This document shows, piece by piece, positions 14,973 to 22,540 of a DNA stretch of 35,547 nt; the stretch's first letter is position 1, and the number at the start of each line of letters is the position of its first letter. Origin of the DNA: Thermoleophilia bacterium. GTDB lineage: Bacteria > Actinomycetota > Thermoleophilia > Gaiellales > SKUG01. The position numbers and the translations under genes were made by a program. The stretch is from assembly GCA_025964435.1 (NCBI GenBank), contig JAOPYV010000131.1, positions 1 through 35,547 of the forward strand. Direction: 5' to 3'. The notes beneath the pieces are model-generated. The model saw only the letters and a program-made list of their open reading frames with translations, searched no databases and was not told where the DNA came from.

Positions 14973-16373
14973 TCAGACGTCGTCGTTGGCGACGTCGACG
15001 TCGAGCGCTTCGGCGAGCTCGTACGGATCGTCGTCGGGGTCGGCGTTCCACCACAGCTCGAGCGGGATGCCGAAGGCCTCGACGGTCGTGCCGTTGCGGG
15101 CACCGGCAGCCTTGAGCGCACGCAGTGCGCCGGATTCCTCGAGGAAGTCGTAGAGCCGCTCGCGTGCGTGCTCATCCTCGGCAGCGCGCTCGGCGAGCAG
15201 GCGCATCGCCGGCTCGCCAGCGATGCGGAAGGTGCTCTTCTCGCGGAAGATGCGCCAGCGTCGTCGCTTCGGGCGCGGCCGGAAGACGCGGTACTCCTCC
15301 AGCTGCAGGTCGGGCCGCCGCACGTCGCCGACGGGCGTGCCGTCGCCGTACTGCTCGGCGTACTGGAAGAGCGACGAGAGGAACTTCGAGAGTCCCTGGG
15401 TCGTGGCGCTCGACAGTGCGCGGATGTCGAGGATCGGGCCGCGCTCGCCGGCCAGCTCCTCCATCGCGTGGGAGACATCCGCCTTGGCTCGCTCGGCGAT
15501 CTCCTCGCTGACGAGGTCGAGCTTGGTCAGCGCGATGATCTGCGGCAGCTGCGCGACACGCGGCGAGAACTTCCACAGCTCGCCCTGGATGACGCGCGCG
15601 GCGCGCACGACGCTCTCCGGATCATGCTCGGCGTCCTCGAGGCTGATCACGTGGACGAGGATGCGCGCACGTTCGAAGTGGGCGAGGAACTCGTGTCCCA
15701 TGCCGATGCCTTCGCTGGCACCTTCGAGCAGGCCGGGAACATCGACGACGATGACCTGGCTGCCGTCGGGGCGCTCGATCGTGCCGAGCACGGGCGCGAG
15801 CGTCGTGAAGGGGTAGTCGCCGACCTTCGGCTTGGCGTTGGAGATCTTGCGCAGCAGCGAGCTCTTGCCGGCGTTGGGCAGTCCCGCGAGGGCTGCATCG
15901 GCCATCAGCTTGAGGCGCATCTCGAGCTTGAACTCGTCACCGGGCAGGCCGATCTCGGCGAACATCGGCGCGCGCTTCACGCTGCTGACGAAGTGGGTGT
16001 TGCCGCGGCCGCCGACGCCCGACTTGGCGACGACTGCTTCCTGGCCGGGATAGACGAGGTCGCACAGCTTGCGACCGGCCTCGTCGTAGGCCTGCGTGCC
16101 GGCGGGAACGGGGATGACGAGGTCATTGCCGTTGCGGCCGTGCTGCTTCTTCTTGTTGCCGTTGCCGCCGTCCTCGCCGAAATAGACGAGCTTGCGGCGC
16201 AGGTGGGCGAGGTCGCGGCGCGAGCTCTCGACCCGGAGGATGACGCTGCCGCCATCGCCTCCATCGCCACCATCCACACCACCGCGAGGCACGTGTGCCT
16301 CACGACGCATGGATGCTGATCCGTCACCGCCGCGTCCAGCGCGAACGACGATCGTGACGCGATCGAAGAACAG
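14973..16373 (-). CDS. obgE: GTPase Obg/CgtA
   Basis: Essential ribosome-assembly and stress GTPase, 466 residues with the start used here. It has a glycine-rich Obg fold (FFDRVTIVVRAGRGGDG, then GGVDGGDGGDGG, PVPAGT, VVAKSGVGGRGN) and a GTPase domain: G1 GLPNAGKSSLL, G3 DVPGLLEGASEG, G4 TKLD where NKxD is usual, G5 near SSATTQG. A C-terminal OCT domain follows (EEYRVFRPRP... FRIAGE...). No ATG or GTG precedes the conserved FFDRV. The N-terminus fits a CTG at 16373, 4 nt after the rpmA stop, or a TTG at 16406 overlapping rpmA. The first ATG (16310) would remove about 20 conserved residues. Confidence 0.93.
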   Translation of the reverse strand: MFFDRVTIVVRAGRGGDGSASMRREAHVPRGGVDGGDGGDGGSVILRVESSRRDLAHLRRKLVYFGEDGGNGNKKKQHGRNGNDLVIPVPAGTQAYDEAGRKLCDLVYPGQEAVVAKSGVGGRGNTHFVSSVKRAPMFAEIGLPGDEFKLEMRLKLMADAALAGLPNAGKSSLLRKISNAKPKVGDYPFTTLAPVLGTIERPDGSQVIVVDVPGLLEGASEGIGMGHEFLAHFERARILVHVISLEDAEHDPESVVRAARVIQGELWKFSPRVAQLPQIIALTKLDLVSEEIAERAKADVSHAMEELAGERGPILDIRALSSATTQGLSKFLSSLFQYAEQYGDGTPVGDVRRPDLQLEEYRVFRPRPKRRRWRIFREKSTFRIAGEPAMRLLAERAAEDEHARERLYDFLEESGALRALKAAGARNGTTVEAFGIPLELWWNADPDDDPYELAEALDVDVANDDV

Positions 16374-16377
16374 GGTG

Positions 16378-16635
16378 TCAGCCAGCCATCTCGAGCACGT
16401 CGACAAATCGGCCGCGGCGACCGCGACGGAACTTGACGGTGCCGTGGACGGTCGCGAAGAGCGTGTCGTCCTTACCGAGCTTCGTGCCATCGCCGGGCTG
16501 GAACTTGGTTCCACGCTGGCGCACGATGATCGTGCCTGAGTGGACCAGCTGGCCGTCGAAGCGCTTCACGCCGAGGCGCTGCGCGTTCGAGTCGCGACCG
16601 TTTCGGCTGGAACCCTGACCCTTCTTATGTGCCAT
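16378..16635 (-). CDS. rpmA: 50S ribosomal protein L27 (bL27)
   Basis: An 85-residue basic protein of the large subunit whose N-terminus reaches the peptidyl-transferase centre. It begins [20 protein letters not shown] and continues [25 protein letters not shown], then [10 protein letters not shown], as typical for bacterial L27. There is no N-terminal cleavable extension of the Firmicutes kind. ATG at 16635 with GGGAG 7-8 nt upstream. It lies 52 bp downstream of rplU, with obgE directly after it; this order is widely conserved in bacteria. Confidence 0.98.
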   Translation of the reverse strand: MAHKKGQGSSRNGRDSNAQRLGVKRFDGQLVHSGTIIVRQRGTKFQPGDGTKLGKDDTLFATVHGTVKFRRGRRGRFVDVLEMAG

Positions 16636-16687
16636 TTCAGTGTCTCCCTCGTACTACGTTGAAAGTGTGTGGCTGGCGCTGACGGAG

Positions 16688-16990
16688 TCAGACGCTCAGG
16701 GAATCGACGGAGACCTTCACCAGCGTGCGGCGGTAGCCGAGCATGCGCTTGCTGGAGCGGCCTTCCTTCGTGCTGAACTTCATCGAGCGGTTCCCGCGGA
16801 TGCGGACGGTACCGATCTTCGAGAGCGTGACGGTGGCGCTCGCGGCGTCGGCGCCCGTGAGCACCTTCTCGCCGTCGACGACCAGGAGTGTGCGGGAGAC
16901 GAGCTCCTGCGCTTCGGGCTGGTCCACGAGGAACCAGCGTCCCTGCTGGACGCGATGCTGCTTACCGGCAACTTCGATGACTGCGTACAC
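16688..16990 (-). CDS. rplU: 50S ribosomal protein L21 (bL21)
   Basis: A 100-residue 23S rRNA-binding protein. Characteristic segments are MYAVIEVAGKQHRVQQGRWF, then VLLVVDGEKV-like TLLVVDGEKVLTGA, ATVTLSKIGTVRI and the basic GYRRTLVKVSV end (usual RQGHRQ). It is the first gene of the rplU-rpmA-obgE block. The start is GTG at 16990 with an excellent Shine-Dalgarno (AAGGAG, 7 nt). A promoter-like pair lies at 17074-17102, giving a leader of about 75-80 nt that contains GC-rich inverted segments. Confidence 0.97.
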   Translation of the reverse strand: MYAVIEVAGKQHRVQQGRWFLVDQPEAQELVSRTLLVVDGEKVLTGADAASATVTLSKIGTVRIRGNRSMKFSTKEGRSSKRMLGYRRTLVKVSVDSLSV

Positions 16991-17073
16991 GGTGGTGCTC
17001 CTTCGAATGTCTGCGGCGCTTCCCAGGGGAGGGCGCGCGCGCTGCGGCGCCCAAAGCGGGCACCGAAGCAGGA

Positions 17074-17102
17074 ATCTTACACGGACGACCGTCCGGCCGC
17101 AA
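17074..17102 (-). promoter_or_regulatory. Sigma-70-type promoter of rplU-rpmA-obgE
   Basis: On the minus strand, -35 TTGCGG (17102-17097) and -10 TAAGAT (17079-17074) are separated by exactly 17 nt. It lies in the gap between the VapC-type toxin gene and rplU. It is the best classical promoter pair I see in the window. Confidence 0.6.
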
Positions 17103-17125
17103 ACGATAACCGACGCGCGGTCGGG

Positions 17126-17518
17126 TCAGGCGACGATCGTACTCACGTGTGGCGAGGCGACGAGATGCTGATCCCTCGTGATGATCGGCATGTCATGGAC
17201 GATTGAAGTCGCCGCAAGAAAGCGGTCGGCTGGGTCCTGGTGCGGCAGGTCGATGAGCCTGCTGCGAAGCGCGATTGCCGACGTGAGGGGCATCTCACGA
17301 AGCGGATACTCCCCCAGAAGCCAAGCAATGCCCCGTTGCGGGTCGGGCCCAAGGTCGATCCTGCCGTTCTCGTGCAGCATCAGCGTTTCCCAGATCGAGA
17401 TCGGCGAGAGCGCGAGCTCACGTCGCCCGCCTTCGATGATCTCGACAGCTTCCGGCGAGAGCTGACCTGGATCGGTCAATGACCAGATCCACGTGTGCGT
17501 ATCCAGCAAGAAGCTCAT
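17126..17518 (-). CDS. VapC-type PIN-domain toxin
   Basis: A 130-residue ribonuclease toxin of a type II toxin-antitoxin pair. PIN acidic residues are in place: D6 in FLLDTHTWIW, E44 in PISIWETLML, D95 and D98 in HQDPADRFLAATS, and D116 in IITRDQHL. These coordinate the metal for RNA cleavage. The N-terminal LLDTHTWIW form is typical of the PIN subgroup paired with Phd/YefM antitoxins. The ATG at 17518 overlaps the antitoxin stop by 4 nt (ATGA). The pair sits immediately upstream of the rplU promoter and looks like an inserted accessory module in a core region. Confidence 0.92.
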   Translation of the reverse strand: MSFLLDTHTWIWSLTDPGQLSPEAVEIIEGGRRELALSPISIWETLMLHENGRIDLGPDPQRGIAWLLGEYPLREMPLTSAIALRSRLIDLPHQDPADRFLAATSIVHDMPIITRDQHLVASPHVSTIVA

Positions 17519-17754
17519 CGGAGCACTTCCCAGTCAGACGGATCGCTTGCCGGACCCACGATGTCGCCGATGATGCGGATGCGTCCAGCCAGGCCACCGA
17601 GGTGTCGTCGCGGCACCTCCTCGAGGGACGGCGGACCAACCTGCGCGATCGGCACACCGCGCTTCGTGATGACAAGCGGCTCGCCCGAGACGCGAACTTC
17701 CTCGAGCAGCGCGAGGCACGTGGCCTTGAATTCGGAGATGGCGACAGTTCGCAT
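17515..17754 (-). CDS. Phd/YefM-family antitoxin
   Basis: A 79-residue antitoxin with the Phd/YefM DNA-binding half: VAISEFKATCLALLEEV, then GEPLVITKRGVPIAQVGP. The C-terminal half (from about residue 45) should wrap the toxin. The ATG at 17754 has no Shine-Dalgarno; TACGAT lies 6 nt upstream, so the transcript is probably leaderless. Repeated CCATG-containing sites overlap this promoter (17765-17799), which fits autorepression by the toxin-antitoxin complex. The 4-nt overlap with the toxin gene indicates coupled translation. Confidence 0.9.
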   Translation of the reverse strand: MRTVAISEFKATCLALLEEVRVSGEPLVITKRGVPIAQVGPPSLEEVPRRHLGGLAGRIRIIGDIVGPASDPSDWEVLR

Positions 17755-17760
17755 GGCCTC

Positions 17761-17766
17761 ATCGTA
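17761..17766 (-). promoter_or_regulatory. -10-like hexamer TACGAT for the toxin-antitoxin pair
   Basis: TACGAT on the minus strand, separated by GAGGCC (6 nt) from the antitoxin ATG. It abuts the operator-like repeats at 17765-17799. Confidence 0.55.
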
Positions 17767-17799
17767 CCATGGTCAGGTGACCATGGTCATCTGACCATG
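17765..17799. promoter_or_regulatory. Triple palindromic operator of the toxin-antitoxin pair
   Basis: Three phased CCATG units: TACCATGGTCA (17765-17775), TGACCATGGTCA (17778-17789, a perfect palindrome) and TGACCATG (17792-17799). They cover the region just upstream of the -10, where a Phd-like repressor would block transcription. The last unit ends 2 bp before the stop of the next minus-strand gene. Confidence 0.75.
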
Positions 17800-17801
17800 T
17801 T

Positions 17802-19148
17802 TCAGCGGGGTGCGTCGGCGAGGTCGACGACGATCGTGCTGCCGGTCGCCCAGCCATCGCCGTGGAAGGGCCGGAGCGTGGCGGTGCCTGCGTCGCCACG
17901 GACGCGGAAGGCAAAGCTGGCCTCCTCACCCGGGCGTACCTCGCGCTCGAGCATGCGTGCGGGAACCTGCGCGTTGACCCAGCCCTCGCCGGTCAGCGAG
18001 AGCGGCGTTCCTTCGACCAGGCCGAGCAGCACGCCCGCGTCGCCGTCGCGCACCCACGGGGCGGAGCCGTCGTTCTGCACGTGGACGACGACCGTCCAGG
18101 CGGATTCGCCGGCGATGATGCCGGAGTTGGCGGGCGTGTAGTCGATGCGTGACTGGCCTGCGACGAATGGTGGCACGTCGAACTTCACCTCTCGCGTGAT
18201 CTCGGAACCGAATGCGCCGCCCGGACCTTCCAGGCGCCACTGCGTGGTGGCGGTGCCACCGACTGCTCCCCGGGCGGCGAGCTGGACGATGAAGCGTCCC
18301 TCCCCCCCGGGCTCGACGTCGCCGTCGCTCCCTGCGAGTGCACCATACGGGGCACCGACGACTCGGGCTTCGACATCGACGCGGCGCAGCTGCACGGTCG
18401 CGGCATTCCACGGCACGGACCCGGTGTTCTGCACGACGACGACGAGCGGGCGCGGCGCGCCGGCGCTCACCTCGAGCAGCCCGGCCTCCTCGGTCGCCGC
18501 AGCGTCGGTCGGTGCAGCCTCGGTGAACTGGTACTCGCCGACGCCACCGATGCCGGGTGCGAGGCCGAGCGGCCGTGAGCCGGCGATGCCCGCGATGTCG
18601 ACGTTGCCGGGGTCGCCTCCGAGCTCGGTCAGGAAGCGCGAGACGTTGGTCGTCCAGTGGTTGTTGAGCCCGGTTGGGTCGTTCTCCGCGCCGACCGGCG
18701 CGTACTTGAGGTTGATGAGCGCGACGGTCGTACGCCCCTCGGAGAGGTAGTTGGTGCGCAGCCCCTCGGCGACGGTGTCGATGCCGTCGGCCCAGGAGTC
18801 GAAGTCGTAGGGACCGTTCGGGCAGCCCCAGCCCCACGCGTTGAAGGGCGCGCAGGTGATCGCGCCGAAGTTCGATTCGGCGCCGGCGATCGCGACGAGC
18901 AGGCGGGGATCCAGCTGCCAGCGCCCACCGCTCGCGAGGAACGCGCCACCCTGGCCGGCCATGGGCGAGCCCTTGCCGATGAGGTAGGCATCGAGGTCGG
19001 CGGCGGACGGCATCGCGCTGACCGTGACGACATCGACGCCGCCGGCCGGCACGGTCGACGAGGTCTCGGCTCCGATCGCGCCCAACGGCACCGCAAGCCC
19101 AAGGGCTACGGCGACGAGAAGGACCAGTGGGGCGAGCAGGCGGTTCAT
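17802..19148 (-). CDS. Exported lysozyme-like protein with two NBR1-type Ig domains
   Basis: A 448-residue secreted protein. The signal peptide is about residues 1-27 (MNRLLAPLVLLVAVALGLAV core). A lysozyme-fold domain follows at about 65-180: LLVAIAGAESNFG (the Glu is the likely catalytic acid), NAWGWGCPNGPYDF, SWADGIDTVAEGL, then a Tyr-Leu segment and NHWTTNVSRFL. Two Ig-like domains of the NBR1 type occupy roughly 220-330 and 335-448, recognised by NTGSVPWN and NDGSAPWV, the QWRLEGPGG strand and the final FHGDGWATGST. It probably acts on peptidoglycan outside the membrane. The ATG at 19148 has GAGGTGG upstream and gives a proper signal peptide; the open frame runs 22 codons further. Confidence 0.82.
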   Translation of the reverse strand: MNRLLAPLVLLVAVALGLAVPLGAIGAETSSTVPAGGVDVVTVSAMPSAADLDAYLIGKGSPMAGQGGAFLASGGRWQLDPRLLVAIAGAESNFGAITCAPFNAWGWGCPNGPYDFDSWADGIDTVAEGLRTNYLSEGRTTVALINLKYAPVGAENDPTGLNNHWTTNVSRFLTELGGDPGNVDIAGIAGSRPLGLAPGIGGVGEYQFTEAAPTDAAATEEAGLLEVSAGAPRPLVVVVQNTGSVPWNAATVQLRRVDVEARVVGAPYGALAGSDGDVEPGGEGRFIVQLAARGAVGGTATTQWRLEGPGGAFGSEITREVKFDVPPFVAGQSRIDYTPANSGIIAGESAWTVVVHVQNDGSAPWVRDGDAGVLLGLVEGTPLSLTGEGWVNAQVPARMLEREVRPGEEASFAFRVRGDAGTATLRPFHGDGWATGSTIVVDLADAPR

Positions 19149-19245
19149 GCCACCTCGGCATCGGCGCGCGGACAGGACCGCATGAACGCTACGCGCAGGT
19201 TGGGTCGGGTGCAACCCGGCACCAGCACTCGCACTGCAGGGTTAC

Positions 19246-20087
<842 letters not shown>

Positions 20088-20091
<4 letters not shown>

Positions 20092-21197
20092 TCGTCTCGG
20101 AGGAAGGCCGGGATGTCGTAGTCGTCGTCGCTGGCCGTGGCGCCAGATCCGGTGCCCGGCGCGGGTGCCGTGCTCGGACCGCGGCCCCAGCGAGGCTCGT
20201 CGAGCGGCCGACCAGCCATCGCGCGAGCGGGGCGGTCGGTGCCCTTCTTGTCGAAGCCGGTGGCGACGACGGTGACGCGAACCTCGTCGCCCATCGACTC
20301 GTCGATGACGGCGCCGAAGATGATGTTGGCGCTGGAGTCAGCTGCGCTCGAGACGATCTCGGCTGCCTCGTTCACCTCGAACAGGCCCAGGTCGGGACCA
20401 CCCGTGATGTTCAGCAGGATGCCGGTCGCGCCTTCGACGCTGGCTTCGAGCAGCGGGCTCGAGATCGCGCTCTTGGCCGCCTCGGCTGCGCGGTTCTCGG
20501 CGCTCGCCGTGCCGATGCCCATGAGGGCGGAGCCGGCATCGCGCATGATGGTGCGCACGTCGGCGAAGTCGAGGTTGATGAGGCCCGGCACCGTGATCAG
20601 GTCGGTGATGCCCTGCACGCCCTGGCGCAGCACGTCATCGGCGACGCGGAAGGCGTCGACGATCGAGGTGTCCTTGCCGACGACCTGCAGCAGCTTGTCG
20701 TTCGGGATGACGATGAGCGTGTCGACCTTGTCCTTGAGGATCTTGGTGCCACTCTCAGCGCTCTGCATGCGCTTATTGCCCTCGAACTGGAAGGGCTTGG
20801 TGACGACGCCGACGGTGAGCGCACCGAGCTCGCGGGCGATCTCGGCGACGACGGGCGCGGCGCCGGTTCCGGTGCCACCACCTTCGCCGGCCGTGACGAA
20901 GACCATGTCAGCACCCTTGAGCGCTTCCTTGAGCTCGTCGCGACTCTCCATCGCGGCTTCCTGGCCGATCGACGGCTCCGCGCCGGCACCAAGGCCGCGC
21001 GTGAGCTTCGAACCGATGTGGATCTTCACCTGCGCGTCGCACATGAGCAGCGCCTGCGCATCGGTGTTGACCGCGATGAACTCGACCCCGCGCAGACCTG
21101 CGTCGACCATGCGGTTGACGGCATTCGTACCGCCGCCGCCGACACCGACGACCTTGATCACTGCGAGGTAGTTCTTCGAGCTGTCCTGGAGTGGCAT
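20088..21197 (-). CDS. ftsZ: Cell division protein FtsZ
   Basis: Tubulin-like GTPase that forms the Z ring. The 369-residue protein has [16 protein letters not shown] at the N-terminus, the tubulin signature [16 protein letters not shown], the T7-loop region FADVRTIM and the C-terminal-domain strand [11 protein letters not shown] linker of about 35 residues follows, ending in [13 protein letters not shown], the conserved peptide that binds FtsZ partners. The ATG at 21197 has GAGGTG about 9 nt upstream. It lies 32 bp after ftsQ and overlaps the phosphatase gene by 4 nt. Confidence 0.98.
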
Positions 21198-21229
21198 AGT
21201 GCCGTCACCTCTATTGGATTCGGTTCAGT

Positions 21230-22540
21230 CTAGACAGGTGCGGCGGATACGGTGGGTGCCGTCGCATCGGTCGTCGTCTCGGGTGTGCCCTGTGCCGCCG
21301 CACTCGCGGGCATTTCCGGGGCACGCGGCGTGTTGCACGCGACGTTCGACGCGGCGCACCACACGGGCTTCGCCGGCACGGTCACGTCGATGTAGGTGAG
21401 CTCCACCTTGTCGCGGTAGCGGGCCCAGTCACGCATCAGCTCGGCAGCAACCACCTTGGTACGCAGGTTGCTCACGCCGCCGGGTCGGCCGAAGCGCACC
21501 TCGACCCCACCGACGAGCTGGCCGACCAGCTCCTTGCCCGACAGCTCGACGAGCTCGAAGTCGAGCGAGGAGGTCGCGGGAATGCTCTCGAGCAGCTGCA
21601 GTGCAGGCTCATCGCTCACGCGCACGCCGGGCGCGAGCTTCTCGCCGCGCAGCCGCACGATCGGGATACGCCCCTTCCAGTCCTCCTGCTTCGCCTTCGA
21701 CAGGATCCGCCCGTCGCGCGAGACGAGCCAGCTGTTGCCGTCGCCGAGCGCGAGCGCCAAGGGCTGGTACTCGGTCACGTGCAGCGACAGGCCGCCGGGG
21801 AAGTGGCTCTCGACGCGCACCGATTCGACGAACGGCAGCTCCTGGATGGTCCGCTGCATCGCGTCGGCATCGACCGTATAGATCGTCGAGTCCTCGAGCA
21901 GCGTGTCGACCCGCGCACGGACCTCGAGGTCGGAGACCGAGCTCGCACCCATGACCTCGACGTGACGGATCCGGAAGGCGCTCGACCCGGGCAGCACGAT
22001 CCAACCGGTGACCAGCGCCACGACGGCGACGCCCGCGACGGCGAACCGGATGCGGCGTCGCAGCAGCTGGCTGCGGCGCGCACGGCGGCCGAACTCCTCC
22101 GGGCTCAGCCGGCGCGCATGACGACCGTCGATGTCAGTGCCGATCGGACGCGACTTCTCCCGTGCAGCCGCATTGCCAGGAGCACTGCCAGCCGCGCGCT
22201 CGGTGCGAGGTCGCACCAGCAGCGATCCTCCGGGGACTGCTCGCAGGACACCGCGGCCGATGCCGCCGAAGATGCCGAGCACCTCGCGCGCGAAGCCGGT
22301 GAGCGCGGCGTTGATCGCGGACGGGATGGCGCGCACCCTGCGCGCTATCCAGCCGAAGAGGCCCTCGTGTCGCTCGCGGACGGCAGCTGCGGGCGTGCGC
22401 AGCTGCTGCGGCGCTGCCTTCCGCACGCGCTTCGCAGTCGTCGCGGTGCGCGCGGGCTGGGCGACACGCTGGCGCTCGCGGTCACGGCGCAGGCGCTCGC
22501 GGCGCTCCTGCGCGGCATCGTTGCGAGGCGCGTTGCTCAT
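21230..22540 (-). CDS. ftsQ: Cell division protein FtsQ (POTRA-containing)
   Basis: Bitopic divisome protein linking cytoplasmic and periplasmic division factors. Of 436 residues, the first 165 or so form a long basic, Arg/Ala-rich cytoplasmic region. One transmembrane helix follows (FAVAGVAVVALVTGWIVL), then the POTRA domain (FRIRHVEVMGASSVSDLEVR), and the FtsQ/DivIB domain with PFVESVRVESHFPGGLSLHV, EYQPLALA and WLVSRDGRIL. The C-terminal 45 residues are a low-complexity Ala/Pro/Thr tail. The ATG at 22540 overlaps the murG-murC-murB stop by 4 nt. Both the N-terminal extension and the tail are longer than in most FtsQ proteins. Confidence 0.94.
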   Translation of the reverse strand: MSNAPRNDAAQERRERLRRDRERQRVAQPARTATTAKRVRKAAPQQLRTPAAAVRERHEGLFGWIARRVRAIPSAINAALTGFAREVLGIFGGIGRGVLRAVPGGSLLVRPRTERAAGSAPGNAAAREKSRPIGTDIDGRHARRLSPEEFGRRARRSQLLRRRIRFAVAGVAVVALVTGWIVLPGSSAFRIRHVEVMGASSVSDLEVRARVDTLLEDSTIYTVDADAMQRTIQELPFVESVRVESHFPGGLSLHVTEYQPLALALGDGNSWLVSRDGRILSKAKQEDWKGRIPIVRLRGEKLAPGVRVSDEPALQLLESIPATSSLDFELVELSGKELVGQLVGGVEVRFGRPGGVSNLRTKVVAAELMRDWARYRDKVELTYIDVTVPAKPVWCAASNVACNTPRAPEMPASAAAQGTPETTTDATAPTVSAAPV

